A stretch of 64,000 nucleotides of DNA from Halalkalibacter oceani. GTDB taxonomy: Bacteria > Bacillota > Bacilli > Bacillales > Bacillaceae_D. The stretch covers positions 1-64,000 of the forward strand of contig NZ_JBEPKD010000011.1 of NCBI RefSeq assembly GCF_040544555.1. The letters run 5' to 3'. The notes beneath the pieces were generated by a model. It searched no databases. It was not told the origin of the DNA and worked only from the letters and a program-made list of their open reading frames with translations. The stretch's first letter is position 1. Each line of letters starts with the position of its first letter. Positions 51,425 to 60,438 of the stretch are shown piece by piece. The position numbers were made by a program, and so were the translations under genes.

Positions 51425-52657
51425 ATGGCAGGATGGAATGTTTTTTTTGGACGGACGAATAATACAAATCCATTTACAGATTTTAATGGAAAAAATATAA
51501 CCGCGGGCTGTGTTTCCGGATTATTGGCCATTATCAGCGTGCCTGTCATTATTCTGCAGGCAGCTGAAAACGGTAGTTTTACAAATGAACAAACCATTTC
51601 ATGGATGCTGGCGATGTATATTTTCGGCGGGCTATTCAGCGTTTTAGTACCACTTTATTACCGGATGCCGATTGTCGGAGCGAGTTCCATCACAGGGATC
51701 GCTTTTTTAGCTACAGTCACGGGGCAATTTTCTTATCACGAGCTTGTTGGAGCTTATGTGCTGACCGGATTATTAATGCTTATTGTCGGTTATTTCGGTT
51801 TTTTTAAAAAGTTGATTGAATATGTGCCGAAGGAAATTATCGCGGCGATGCTTGCCGGAATGATTATGAAATATATGACGAATTTCATTGTTTCGATTAG
51901 TCAGATGGCGTTGATCGGCATTCTCTCATTAGTAGTGTTTTTTGTTTTCAGCTATAAAAATATGAGGGTACCTCCGTTGATTGCTGCTGTGGGGACGGCC
52001 TTTATTCTGTTGCTCGTAACTTATCCGCTTCATGTAAGCGGGGGCGCTTCGGCTTTTGTCGTTCCGGCTGTTCAGATGCCGTCTTTCAGCGTTTTAGGGT
52101 TTTTGTCAGTTGCGATCCCGCTGGCATTATTAATTTTAAGTAATGATGCTGCGGTCGGGATTGGAGCAATTGAGCAGAACGATTATCATCTGCCGGTTAA
52201 TCAATTGGTTTCACTTGGTGGGATTTTTACAATTTGCGCCGGCTTCTTTGGCGGAATCAGTGCCAATGTCGCGGGAATGATGTCGGCGATTTGTGCTGAT
52301 GAAGAAGCGGGGCCTTACGAGAAGAGGTATATTGGCGCTGTCATCTCTGGCTTGATTTTGATTACATTCGGTCTTCTGTCCTGGAAGCTCGTTCCGTTTA
52401 TTCAAGCTTTGCCGGCTGATTTTGTCGCGATTTTAGTTGGGCTTTCACTGCTTGGTGTGTTCGGGAACAGCCTGCATATCAGCTTTTCAAAGCCAGAGCT
52501 GAAAATGAGCGCTGCTTTTGCGTTTATTATTGCCGCCTCAGGTATTACATTATTTAATATCAGTGCACCAGTCTGGTCATTGCTTGTTGGAACGTTCATT
52601 GCCCGCAAAATGGAAACGAAGCGAGGAAAGGCAGAACTGAGAAAGCAAACCGCGTAG
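51425..52657 (+). CDS. BenE-family benzoate/H+ symporter-like permease
   Basis: 410 aa, about 12 hydrophobic spans. NITAGCVSGLLAIISVPVIILQ, PIVGASSITGIAFLATVTG, PKEIIAAMLAGMIMKY and LSNDAAVGIGAIEQNDYHLPVNQL are the BenE/NCS2-like landmarks, including the central acidic/Asn segment. Family members import benzoate and related aromatic acids with protons, but no aromatic degradation genes lie in the window, so the substrate is open. ATG 51425 follows AGGGAAGGG. Confidence 0.85.
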   Translation: MAGWNVFFGRTNNTNPFTDFNGKNITAGCVSGLLAIISVPVIILQAAENGSFTNEQTISWMLAMYIFGGLFSVLVPLYYRMPIVGASSITGIAFLATVTGQFSYHELVGAYVLTGLLMLIVGYFGFFKKLIEYVPKEIIAAMLAGMIMKYMTNFIVSISQMALIGILSLVVFFVFSYKNMRVPPLIAAVGTAFILLLVTYPLHVSGGASAFVVPAVQMPSFSVLGFLSVAIPLALLILSNDAAVGIGAIEQNDYHLPVNQLVSLGGIFTICAGFFGGISANVAGMMSAICADEEAGPYEKRYIGAVISGLILITFGLLSWKLVPFIQALPADFVAILVGLSLLGVFGNSLHISFSKPELKMSAAFAFIIAASGITLFNISAPVWSLLVGTFIARKMETKRGKAELRKQTA

Positions 52658-52710
52658 CTGACGCTGAGATTCATCTAAAGAAAGCCGGATGAGGTTTTCC
52701 TCAAGGGAGA

Positions 52711-52737
52711 TGAAACTTTTTTAAGTTTGCTGACGTT
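52711..52737 (+). promoter_or_regulatory. Possible ECF-sigma promoter
   Basis: TGAAAC (52711-52716), 17 nt, CGTT (52734-52737). This resembles sigma-W/M/X promoters (TGAAAC-N16-CGTA/C), although the spacer is one longer than usual. It would link the stalk protein to envelope stress. Confidence 0.35.
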
Positions 52738-52779
52738 CCTGTATATATGAAGCGAAAAAAATGATGGAGGTTTTCTAAG

Positions 52780-54570
52780 ATGCGAAGCAAAAAGGGAATC
52801 ATCCTAGTTAGTTGTATGACAACGATTTTTTTATTGGCAGGCATTGTAGCTGTAACCGCTTCTGATTCGATTAAGCTGGAAGTGAACGGCCATATGATTC
52901 AAACCGATGTACCTCCGCAAATTATTAACAACCGCATGATGGTGCCAGTGCGTTCAATTAGCGAGGTGTTAGGGGCAAAAGTCAATTGGAACAAAGAGGG
53001 AAATAAAGTGGAAGTCGATATGACGGATGTCGACTCACCCCAAGAGGAAGATAAGTCGCTCCAGCGTCAGGTAGAACTGCTGCGAAACTGGATTGCGCCG
53101 GTCAGCGCCAATAAGGCGGTGGAAACATGGGCAGAAGCGGTGAAGCAGAGAAACGGTGCTGTGCAATATGCGATGTTCGCTCCGGACGTCCAAGAGCAGA
53201 CACGAGAACAGTTGAAGCGGTTCAACTGGGTCACCGGTGTATCAAGTCCATGGGTCGAGCGTTACGAGATCAATGAGCAGAAGGTTTCGGATGAAGATGC
53301 GGTAAAATATGAAGTTATCTTTCATATGACAACGTCAACGGGAAGTGCCGGTACCGCTCATGCGAGCTTGACGGTAAGCAAAGGAGATGGCGGCTGGCTG
53401 ATTACCGATTTACTTAATGACGGCTCCTCTAATATACCGGGAGTGAATGATAAGGCTGGCGATGGTTCTACTGATTCGACGACAGGGGAGGTGCTGGAGC
53501 ATCCGCAAGCTGTACAGATGATAAATGATAAAATCGGCTGGGCCTGGGAGTCCGAACCGTTGAAGGTGGTTAAGACGATAGATGGGGGGCAGCACTGGAA
53601 AGAGGTTCCTCTAACAGGGCTGGACGATGAATCCACTGCAAGCATTTCCCAGCCAGCGTTTGAGTTTCTCGATGCAGACCACGGCTGGATTAGCTGGACG
53701 AATGACAAGGAAATGGTAATTGCCTATACAGCTGATGGAGGGCAACATTGGAGCCAAACTTCAATTCCTGGCTATAATATGGCTGTGGATTTTACCTTCC
53801 TCAATGATCAGGAAGGCTGGTTGTTAACGGTCGGAGATGCCGCGATGATGAAGAGTGAGAAAAGAGTGTTTCGGACGATAGATGGGGGAGAAACGTGGGA
53901 GCTATTATCCAGCAACACCGATTACTTGGAGTCAGATGAGGCAACGAGGAATGCTCTTTCGTTAACCGGAACGGCCAATGGTATCATTTTCAGTGACGCA
54001 GAGCATGGATGGGTTTCGCTGGACAATCCGGTCAGTGATGAATTGTTGTTTTATCAGACTGTAGATGGTGGCAAGAGCTGGAGTCCGGTTGAGCTTAACG
54101 TGCCTGAAGAGGTTGAAGGTGAAGAGTTCATTACATCTTTCTCCGTGCCGCAATTTTTTGGCTCGCAAAAGAAAGAAGGAATTGTGATTGCCCGCTTTGC
54201 GTATCGTGACGAGCAATCAACCGTTGCGTTTCGAACAACGAACGGGGGGGAATCATGGGATGGCGAACTTCTACCAGCCGAAGTGAATGTAGAAAATGTC
54301 AGCGATATGACCTTCGCTGCTCGCGATAGGGGCTGGGCTATTGTTGACGATGGATTGTACCGCACAAGAGATGGCTTAGAGTGGAAAAAGGTGTCCACCA
54401 ATAAGACGTTCAACGAAACGCTGAAAATAAATTCGGTGCTCAAACAGATCGTCTTTGTTGATAGCATGGAGGGCTGGATCTTGGCAGCGTCGGAAGACTT
54501 GGAGGATGAAGTACTTTTAAAGACCGAAGACGGCGGAGAAACATGGAAGCAAGCGCCGATCAAGGGATAG
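52780..54570 (+). CDS. Secreted stalk-domain protein with Ycf48-like beta-propeller
   Basis: 596 aa. Signal peptide or anchor (GIILVSCMTTIFLLAGIVAV), then a copper-amine-oxidase-N-like stalk domain (residues about 30-85: MMVPVRSISEVLGAKVNWN). A helical/sheet domain (about 100-215, NTF2-like with NWIAPVSANKAVETWAEAV and YEINEQKVSDED) follows, then six or more propeller blades marked by DGGxxW (DGGQHWKEV, DGGQHWSQT, DGGETWELL, DGGKSWSPV, NGGESWDGE, DGGETWKQ). The cell wall surface is the expected location; blades of this kind act in protein assembly or binding. ATG 52780 follows ATGGAGG. Confidence 0.85.
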   Translation: MRSKKGIILVSCMTTIFLLAGIVAVTASDSIKLEVNGHMIQTDVPPQIINNRMMVPVRSISEVLGAKVNWNKEGNKVEVDMTDVDSPQEEDKSLQRQVELLRNWIAPVSANKAVETWAEAVKQRNGAVQYAMFAPDVQEQTREQLKRFNWVTGVSSPWVERYEINEQKVSDEDAVKYEVIFHMTTSTGSAGTAHASLTVSKGDGGWLITDLLNDGSSNIPGVNDKAGDGSTDSTTGEVLEHPQAVQMINDKIGWAWESEPLKVVKTIDGGQHWKEVPLTGLDDESTASISQPAFEFLDADHGWISWTNDKEMVIAYTADGGQHWSQTSIPGYNMAVDFTFLNDQEGWLLTVGDAAMMKSEKRVFRTIDGGETWELLSSNTDYLESDEATRNALSLTGTANGIIFSDAEHGWVSLDNPVSDELLFYQTVDGGKSWSPVELNVPEEVEGEEFITSFSVPQFFGSQKKEGIVIARFAYRDEQSTVAFRTTNGGESWDGELLPAEVNVENVSDMTFAARDRGWAIVDDGLYRTRDGLEWKKVSTNKTFNETLKINSVLKQIVFVDSMEGWILAASEDLEDEVLLKTEDGGETWKQAPIKG

Positions 54571-54602
54571 AAGCTTAGGGATATGTCGCCCACAATTTTA
54601 GG

Positions 54603-54650
54603 CGGTGTGTCAAAGGGTCGCAGTTCCTTTGACACACCTCTCTTTGTTTT
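54603..54650 (+). terminator. Terminator after the stalk protein
   Basis: GGTGTGTCAAAGG / CCTTTGACACACC perfect 13-bp stem with a 10-nt loop and a T-rich tail. Confidence 0.85.
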
Positions 54651-54705
54651 AGCAGCCGACAAAACGGGTACTCAACCTGCAAAGCATGATAAAGGAGGAG
54701 TACTG

Positions 54706-56745
54706 ATGAGTGATAAACCGAACAAAAAAGATGAACAACTGGAGCAGTTTCGCGTTGAAGATGAGGGCAAAAAGCTGACGACGAATCAGGGGTTGAAAGT
54801 CGCGGAGGATGAATTCTCCCTCAAAGCGGGAGAACGGGGCCCGACATTAATGGAAGATTTTCATTTCCGTGAAAAAATGACGCACTTTGATCATGAGCGT
54901 ATTCCGGAACGGATCGTGCACGCCCGTGGTTTTGCGGCTCATGGTGAGTTTCAAGTATATGAATCGATGAGGAAATATACGAAGGCGAAATTCCTGCACG
55001 ATCCAGCGGTGAAGACGCCTGTTTTTGTGCGGTTTTCGACCGTTGCGGGCTCCAAGGGCTCAGCAGAGACGGTCCGTGACGCGCGCGGGTTCGCGACGAA
55101 ATTTTATACGGAGGAAGGAAATTATGATTTAGTCGGAAATAATATTCCGGTTTTCTTCATTCAGGATGCGATGAAATTCCCCGATTTGATTCATGCGGTG
55201 AAGCCGGAGCCGCATAATGAGATGCCGCAGGCTGCTTCCGCGCATGATACATTTTGGGATTTTGTCGCCAACAATCAAGAGTCGGCCCATATGGTCATGT
55301 GGACGATGTCTGACCGCGCCATTCCGCGTAGCTTTCGGATGATGGAAGGGTTTGGCGTGCATACGTTCCGTTTTGTGAATGAAGAGGGCGAGGCGTTTTT
55401 TGTGAAATTCCATTGGAAGCCGGTTCTCGGCACCCATTCTTTAGTATGGGATGAAGCGCAAAAGATTTCAGGGAAGGACCCGGATTTTCACCGCCGTGAT
55501 TTGTGGGAGGCGATTGAAAATGGGGATTACCCGGAATATGAGCTGGGCGTCCAAATTGTTGAGGAGAAGGACGAATTCTCTTTTGACTTCGACATTCTTG
55601 ATCCGACGAAAATATGGCCGGAAGAGGACATCCCTGTCAAAATCATCGGGAAGATGACATTGAACCGCAACGTTGACAATGTCTTTGCGGAAACGGAACA
55701 GGTCGCCTTCCATCCAGGTCATGTCGTGCCGGGCATTGATTTTACAAATGACCCGCTGCTACAGGGACGGTTATTTTCCTACACAGATACGCAGCTTATT
55801 CGCTTAGGCGGGCCGAATTTCCATGAGCTGCCGATCAACCGCCCGGTCTGTCCGTTCCATAACAATCAGCGCGATGGCTATGGCAGACAGACGATCAACA
55901 AGGGGCAGGTCAGCTATCATAAAAATTCTCTCGCCGGGAACACGCCAGCGCCGGCCAGTGAGGCAGAAGGCGGCTATGTTCACTATCAGGAAAAGATAGA
56001 TGGGCGCAAAATCCGGGCTCGCAGCGAAAGCTTTAAGGATCATTTTTCACAGGCGACGTTATTTTGGAACAGCATGAGCGAGCCGGAGAAGCAGCATCTT
56101 ATTGAGGCATTCAGCTTTGAGCTTGGAAAGGTGGAAAGCAAATCCGTTCAACGGCAGGTTGTCGAGATGTTTGCCAATGTCAGTCTCGATCTGGCAAAAG
56201 GGTTTGCTGAAGCGATTGGAGTCGAGGCTCCGAAAGGCGGAGGCTCTTCTGTAACGAAGTCATCACCAGCTTTAAGCCAGGAAAATACAATAAAAAAGGT
56301 CGATACACGTAAAGTTGGTGTTATTATTGATGACGGCTTTAATGGCCAGGATGTAATGGCCGTACTGGACCGCTTAAAGCAGGAGGGCGCGAAGCCGGAG
56401 ATTGTCAGTGACCGGCTTGGAAAGAAAACGGGCTCGGACGGCAGCGAGCTGGAAGTGGATCATACATTCTTGACCGGGGAGTCCGTGCTGTTCGATGCGC
56501 TTTATCTGGTCGGAGGTAACAACGTTGACCGCTCGTTTATTAAGGACGCCTTGTATTTTCTCCATGAAGCGTATGATCACTTTAAGCCGATCGGCGCCAC
56601 CCATCAAGGACTGACATGGGTGAAAGAAGCCGGCATGGAAAACAGCGCGGGTGTTGTCACAGCTGAACAGAACATCGAGACATTTACTACGCAGTTTCTC
56701 GAAGCAATCGCCGCTCACCGGCATTGGGCTCGGCAAGTAAAGTAA
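54706..56745 (+). CDS. katE: Large-subunit catalase (HPII/clade 2 type) with C-terminal DJ-1/PfpI-like domain
   Basis: 679 aa, longer than small catalases. Distal His in IVHARGFAAHG (near 73), Asn in GNNIPVFFIQDA, and the proximal Tyr in RLFSYTDTQLIRLG (near 360) are all present. The last 150 residues (RKVGVIIDDGFNGQDVMAVL, GEVF-less; YLVGGNNVDRSFIKDALYFLHEAY) form the class I glutaminase-like cap domain seen in E. coli KatE. It decomposes hydrogen peroxide in the cytosol. ATG 54706 follows AAAGGAGGAG; the frame extends upstream through the terminator. Confidence 0.95.
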   Translation: MSDKPNKKDEQLEQFRVEDEGKKLTTNQGLKVAEDEFSLKAGERGPTLMEDFHFREKMTHFDHERIPERIVHARGFAAHGEFQVYESMRKYTKAKFLHDPAVKTPVFVRFSTVAGSKGSAETVRDARGFATKFYTEEGNYDLVGNNIPVFFIQDAMKFPDLIHAVKPEPHNEMPQAASAHDTFWDFVANNQESAHMVMWTMSDRAIPRSFRMMEGFGVHTFRFVNEEGEAFFVKFHWKPVLGTHSLVWDEAQKISGKDPDFHRRDLWEAIENGDYPEYELGVQIVEEKDEFSFDFDILDPTKIWPEEDIPVKIIGKMTLNRNVDNVFAETEQVAFHPGHVVPGIDFTNDPLLQGRLFSYTDTQLIRLGGPNFHELPINRPVCPFHNNQRDGYGRQTINKGQVSYHKNSLAGNTPAPASEAEGGYVHYQEKIDGRKIRARSESFKDHFSQATLFWNSMSEPEKQHLIEAFSFELGKVESKSVQRQVVEMFANVSLDLAKGFAEAIGVEAPKGGGSSVTKSSPALSQENTIKKVDTRKVGVIIDDGFNGQDVMAVLDRLKQEGAKPEIVSDRLGKKTGSDGSELEVDHTFLTGESVLFDALYLVGGNNVDRSFIKDALYFLHEAYDHFKPIGATHQGLTWVKEAGMENSAGVVTAEQNIETFTTQFLEAIAAHRHWARQVK

Positions 56746-56749
56746 AACC

Positions 56750-56786
56750 AGAAGGGGGTGGCACATGGGCCCACCCTCTTTTTTTG
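56750..56786 (+). terminator. Terminator of the catalase gene
   Basis: AGAAGGGGGTGG pairs with CCCACCCTCTTT (one G-T pair) and is followed by TTTTTTT. Confidence 0.8.
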
Positions 56787-56883
56787 TCTGTCATCCTCTT
56801 TGGTAGGTGCATCACGCTTAAAATCGCGGTAAGAAATTAGCATACATGTCCGAATCATGCATAATTTTGTCACGAAATATAGC

Positions 56884-56912
56884 TTACTTTTTCTTATCAG
56901 ATCAACTATACT
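56884..56912 (+). promoter_or_regulatory. Promoter of the desaturase gene
   Basis: TTACTT (56884-56889), 17-nt spacer, TATACT (56907-56912), 73 bp upstream of the start. No DesR site can be named with confidence. Confidence 0.55.
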
Positions 56913-56985
56913 TAAGTTAGAGAATAGATCTGGCTCAATTCGGAATCCATTCTTTATTCAAATTTTCGAAGAGAGTAGGTCGTCT

Positions 56986-58008
56986 ATGAATAACCAAAAA
57001 AAAGCGAAAGAAAATCTTAGAAAGAATATCGTACCGTTTGAAAAATCCAATACGAAAGCTAGCGTATTGCAATTGATAAATACGATGGTGCCCTTTGTGG
57101 TGCTGTGGTTTTTGGCTTACTTATCCCTCTCCGTTTCTTACTGGCTCACATTGGCCATAGCGATCCCGACTGCAGGCTTGCTTGTCAGAATTTTTATTAT
57201 CTTCCATGATTGCTGTCACCAATCCTTTTTCTCCAACCGTAAAGCAAATACGATTGTCGGAACGATAACCGGCATTTTAACGTTTACTCCGTTTCATCAA
57301 TGGCGTTATACGCATAATGTTCACCACGCGACGAACGGAAAGCTCGATAACCGCGGTGTCGGTGATGTCTGGACGATGACGGTGGAGGAATATGTAGCGG
57401 CTTCCCGTCTGAAGAAGCTGATGTATCGCCTTTATCGCAATCCGGTTTGCATGTTTGGCATCGGGCCATTTTATATTTTCCTGATTGATTACCGGTTTAA
57501 CCGTCCGGGCGCGCGGATGAAGGAACGTCTTAACACGTATTTAACGAATAGTGGCATTGCGGCGATAATTGTCGGCCTGTCCTTTTTAATCGGCTGGCAA
57601 CAATTTTTGCTCGTGCACGGTCCGATCTTTTTCTTTTCGGCTGCTGCCGGCATTTGGTTATTTTATGTCCAGCATCAGTTCGAGGACTCCTATTTTGAAC
57701 GTAATGACAAATGGGATTATATTAGAGCGGCTGTACACGGGAGTTCGTTTTACGAACTGCCGCACGTCCTCCGCTGGATGACGGGCAATATTGGCTACCA
57801 CCATGTGCATCATCTCAGCCCGAAGCTGCCGAACTATCATTTGCAAAAAGTGCATACGAACAATCCTGATTTGCAGAAGGTGACGACGATTAATTTGCTG
57901 ACGAGTCTCAGATCGTTGCGGCACCGTTTGTGGGATGAAGAGAACCGAACATTTGTCAGCTTCGGCGAATTAAAAAGACGAGAACGGGCAAAGAAAAAAG
58001 CGAGCTGA
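56986..58008 (+). CDS. Membrane fatty-acid desaturase
   Basis: 340 aa with four to six hydrophobic spans. All three histidine boxes are present: HDCCHQ (near 77), HNVHH (near 110) and HHVHH (near 270), the di-iron ligands of acyl-lipid desaturases. Similar in pattern to Bacillus Des (delta-5). It introduces a double bond into membrane lipid acyl chains, mainly in the cold. ATG 56986 follows GAGAGTAGG; the longer frame to 56857 includes the promoter and is rejected. No adjacent DesK/DesR genes. Confidence 0.9.
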   Translation: MNNQKKAKENLRKNIVPFEKSNTKASVLQLINTMVPFVVLWFLAYLSLSVSYWLTLAIAIPTAGLLVRIFIIFHDCCHQSFFSNRKANTIVGTITGILTFTPFHQWRYTHNVHHATNGKLDNRGVGDVWTMTVEEYVAASRLKKLMYRLYRNPVCMFGIGPFYIFLIDYRFNRPGARMKERLNTYLTNSGIAAIIVGLSFLIGWQQFLLVHGPIFFFSAAAGIWLFYVQHQFEDSYFERNDKWDYIRAAVHGSSFYELPHVLRWMTGNIGYHHVHHLSPKLPNYHLQKVHTNNPDLQKVTTINLLTSLRSLRHRLWDEENRTFVSFGELKRRERAKKKAS

Positions 58009-58036
58009 TTTGATTTTGTAAAGATGGAAGTCAAGG

Positions 58037-58080
58037 AGCCTGAGACAAAGGTTGGTGCCTTCGTTCTCAGGCTTTGTTTT
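58037..58080 (+). terminator. Terminator of the desaturase gene
   Basis: AGCCTGAGA / TCTCAGGCT outer stem with inner AAAGG / CCTTCG pairing and a T-rich tail. Confidence 0.75.
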
Positions 58081-58121
58081 CGCTTTTCGAGGGAAGCAAT
58101 CTTGCCGGAGGAGGATGCCTT

Positions 58122-58529
58122 ATGGAAGGGAAGCGATTATTTTTTGATTCTGTGCTCACATCCTTTGTCGTAAGTGTTATTGTTTCGATTTCGGTTAAGA
58201 TCATTGTGGCTTATGAATTGAAGCGCAACCCAATAGGATTTGATTTTGAATGGCTGATGGTCTTTACCGCATTTGCGGTATGCTTTTTTGGCCTCTCAGT
58301 GTTTGCCGCACCTCTTTACTACTTTATTAGAAAATTACCGCTCCACCCTTTTTTAAAGATCGCCGTTTTTAATAGTGTTGGCATTCTGTTTGTTTCGGTC
58401 AGCTTTTTTAACGCCAAGATGACCGGGGACGTCATTTTCCTGCCTTTTTTAGCTGCGATCCCTTTGTTTACGCTGATGTCCGAATGGGTGGGGCGTTTTG
58501 CCGGAGTAAGCTGTTCCGGTCAGGCTTAA
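58122..58529 (+). CDS. Four-helix membrane protein, unknown function
   Basis: 135 aa with four hydrophobic spans (FFDSVLTSFVVSVIVSIS, FDFEWLMVFTAFAVCFFG, FLKIAVFNSVGILFVSVSFF, DVIFLPFLAAIPLFTLMSEW). Ends in a polar GVSCSGQA. GGAGGAGG lies before ATG 58122; the frame continues upstream through the terminator. No family recognised. Confidence 0.7.
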   Translation: MEGKRLFFDSVLTSFVVSVIVSISVKIIVAYELKRNPIGFDFEWLMVFTAFAVCFFGLSVFAAPLYYFIRKLPLHPFLKIAVFNSVGILFVSVSFFNAKMTGDVIFLPFLAAIPLFTLMSEWVGRFAGVSCSGQA

Positions 58530-58574
58530 TAAGGAGCATGAGAACAATTTCTTTGCTCCTTTTTTAAAAGACTT

Positions 58575-58624
58575 GGCTTCGCGCGTTACACGTCAGTTTG
58601 AAAGAACCCCACTTTTAGACTGAC
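58575..58624. repeat. Hairpin-repeat family member (head plus AACCCCA hairpin)
   Basis: GGCTTCGCGCGTTACACGTC head, then stem GTCAGTTTGAAAG / CTTTTAGACTGAC around the loop AACCCCA. Same head and loop as 61253-61308 but a different stem sequence that still pairs. Lies in the gap between two genes. The stretch 58625-58694 shows only short imperfect inverted repeats. Confidence 0.75.
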
Positions 58625-58694
58625 TCAAAAGGTTGTCAAAAAAGATGGCAGTAGCTTCGTTCTGCGCAAAGTTCATACCGAAGAAACCTGCTTC

Positions 58695-58738
58695 GAGCTT
58701 AAGAAAAAAGATAAAAGCAAACCTTTTTTCTCAAGCTC
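58695..58738 (-). terminator. Terminator of the esterase-like gene
   Basis: GAGCTTAAGAAAAAA / TTTTTTCTCAAGCTC hairpin with inner purine/pyrimidine runs, starting at the stop codon of the minus-strand gene. Same design as the hairpin at 44735. Confidence 0.75.
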
Positions 58739-59541
58739 TATAAAACCCGTTTGAAGAATGCTTTTACCGGATCGAGCAGCTTGAATGGCTCGTGCCCTGC
58801 TCCGGGGACTTCGACATATTCGACTTCGATCGAGTGGGCTTCGTAGTTGTCACGCAGAGATTGCAGGCGTTCGATGCGGGTGTGGCCGATTTGGCTTGTA
58901 TCAAGCGTCGCTGTCGGATCGGAGAGCGGTTTGGCGCTGCCGTGGTCTTCGCTGCCGATCACGAGCTGGACCGGTACTTGTTTTAATTGAGCGAAATTAA
59001 TTGCCTGACCGAAGCGCGCTTCGAAATCCTGGATGCCGGCATACCACACTTTTGACTCGTCCAAGTACGTCAGGCGGCCGGGGGCGCCGATTGAGAGGCC
59101 GAGCAGCCTATCGGGATGGAGATAATAGAAACGGTGAACGAACTGACCGCCGCCTGAGAAGCCGTGGAGGAGAAATTTGTCCTTGGCGATCGAATATTTG
59201 GAAGCGATTTCATCGATCATCGCCAATAGGACGTGATCGAAGCGGATGTCATGAAAGGCGATGAATTTATAATTGTCGGTATCATCTGGTTCAATAATGC
59301 CAGATGGGAAGAGGGGTGCCAAAATAATGGTATCGGTTTCTTCGGCGAAGTCTTTAAAAGAGCCTCTGAATTTTTGCGCGGCGCGCTCATCGCCGTGAAC
59401 GATAACAGCTAATGAATAGGTTGTGCCTTCCTCGCGTTTTGGGATATAGGCATAGTAGGAAAAACGCTGGTCGTATTGACAGGCAAAAAGACTAACAGAG
59501 CCATACTTGTTACTGTAGACAGGTGTCGTTTGTTTACTCAT
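58738..59541 (-). CDS. Alpha/beta hydrolase, esterase-like
   Basis: 267 aa. LAVIVHGDERAAQKFRG (oxyanion side), nucleophile elbow GFSGGGQFVHRFYYLHP (Ser near 127), an acid in LVIGSEDHGSAK (near 190) and catalytic His in VEVPGAGHEPFK (near 250). Pattern resembles the feruloyl-esterase/PHB-depolymerase-like Esterase D group (GxSxGG). No signal peptide, so probably intracellular. ATG 59541 follows AGGGGA. Substrate unknown. Confidence 0.85.
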   Translation of the reverse strand: MSKQTTPVYSNKYGSVSLFACQYDQRFSYYAYIPKREEGTTYSLAVIVHGDERAAQKFRGSFKDFAEETDTIILAPLFPSGIIEPDDTDNYKFIAFHDIRFDHVLLAMIDEIASKYSIAKDKFLLHGFSGGGQFVHRFYYLHPDRLLGLSIGAPGRLTYLDESKVWYAGIQDFEARFGQAINFAQLKQVPVQLVIGSEDHGSAKPLSDPTATLDTSQIGHTRIERLQSLRDNYEAHSIEVEYVEVPGAGHEPFKLLDPVKAFFKRVL

Positions 59542-59576
59542 TGAAAAGTCCCCTTCACATTAGTGATTTTGAAAAG

Positions 59577-59598
59577 AATAAGTGCTTCACCACTTATT
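59577..59598 (-). terminator. Terminator-like hairpin after ureD
   Basis: AATAAGTG / CACTTATT 8-bp stem with a 6-nt loop, 40 bp past the ureD stop, followed by CTTTT on the minus strand. Weak but well placed. The promoter of the esterase-like gene must lie upstream of its start in the same gap. Confidence 0.45.
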
Positions 59599-59637
59599 TT
59601 ATCACTATACGCAAAGGGGATGGATGTCTTTTGTCGA

Positions 59638-60438
59638 TTATGATGTGCTAATGTGCTGAAAAAAGCTTTTCATATGTGCTTTTAGTAAGCAAAGATCGCG
59701 GCTTAGCCAGCGGGCATGAAAGCCGACCGGATCAAGCGATGTCACCGCAAAGCGGCAATCTTGATCAATCGGACAGGCTTCCTGCAGCTCGGCTGCGGAT
59801 TCACCAAAGTCCGGGGAAAAGAACCAGGCGCTCCCGTAATAATAGTCATCGAGCATGCCGAGCTGCGGCGTAGCGTCCGGTTGGAAGCGGAGCCGGTCGT
59901 AGGCGATTTGCCGGCCTTCGTACGCAACCGACAGCTTTAAATCGAGTGACTCATACTGGAAGCTTTCGGCATGCTCCAGCCGACCAGGTGATAAAATTTC
60001 GGCAAAATAGCAGGTAGAGCTGGAATCAAGCGCGATCTCGATCGTTTGCACGAAACGCGAGCCGGCAAACGGGATCGTCGTTTCTGGATGCCAGTAAAGG
60101 CTGCTCTCTTCGCTAATATCAAAGCTCAGACTTTGCTTGCTTACTTCTCCATCCAGCCGGGCCGGGTAAATCTTTGTGGATGACTGCTGGATCAGATGAA
60201 CCTTGGCGGCGGCAGAGGCCGAGATCGTCATCCGGTTCTTGTCGCCGCTCGCGATCCCGCCCGATGTATCGACCAAATAAACAGTCGCAGCTCCATCATC
60301 ATCCGGGTAAAGAGCGCGGCTCGCTTTCAGCGGCGGCAGCTGATAGCAGCTCATCATTCTCGTTTTGCCGCGATGATGGGCGAAGCTGAGGTCAAGCCGG
60401 CCTTGCAGTGTCTGGAAGGCGGCAGCGGCGTGGCTCAT
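59638..60438 (-). CDS. ureD: Urease accessory protein UreD (UreH)
   Basis: 266 aa. RLDLSFAHHRGKTRMMSCYQLPPLKASRALYPDDDG at the start (split here for length), VYLVDTSGGIASGDKNRM, LIQQSSTKIYPARLDGEV and SLYWHPETTIPFAGSRF are the UreD landmarks. It forms the scaffold of the UreD-F-G complex that delivers nickel to apo-urease. Last gene of the unit; its ATG overlaps the ureG stop (ATGA). Confidence 0.93.
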   Translation of the reverse strand: MSHAAAAFQTLQGRLDLSFAHHRGKTRMMSCYQLPPLKASRALYPDDDGAATVYLVDTSGGIASGDKNRMTISASAAAKVHLIQQSSTKIYPARLDGEVSKQSLSFDISEESSLYWHPETTIPFAGSRFVQTIEIALDSSSTCYFAEILSPGRLEHAESFQYESLDLKLSVAYEGRQIAYDRLRFQPDATPQLGMLDDYYYGSAWFFSPDFGESAAELQEACPIDQDCRFAVTSLDPVGFHARWLSRDLCLLKAHMKSFFQHISTS

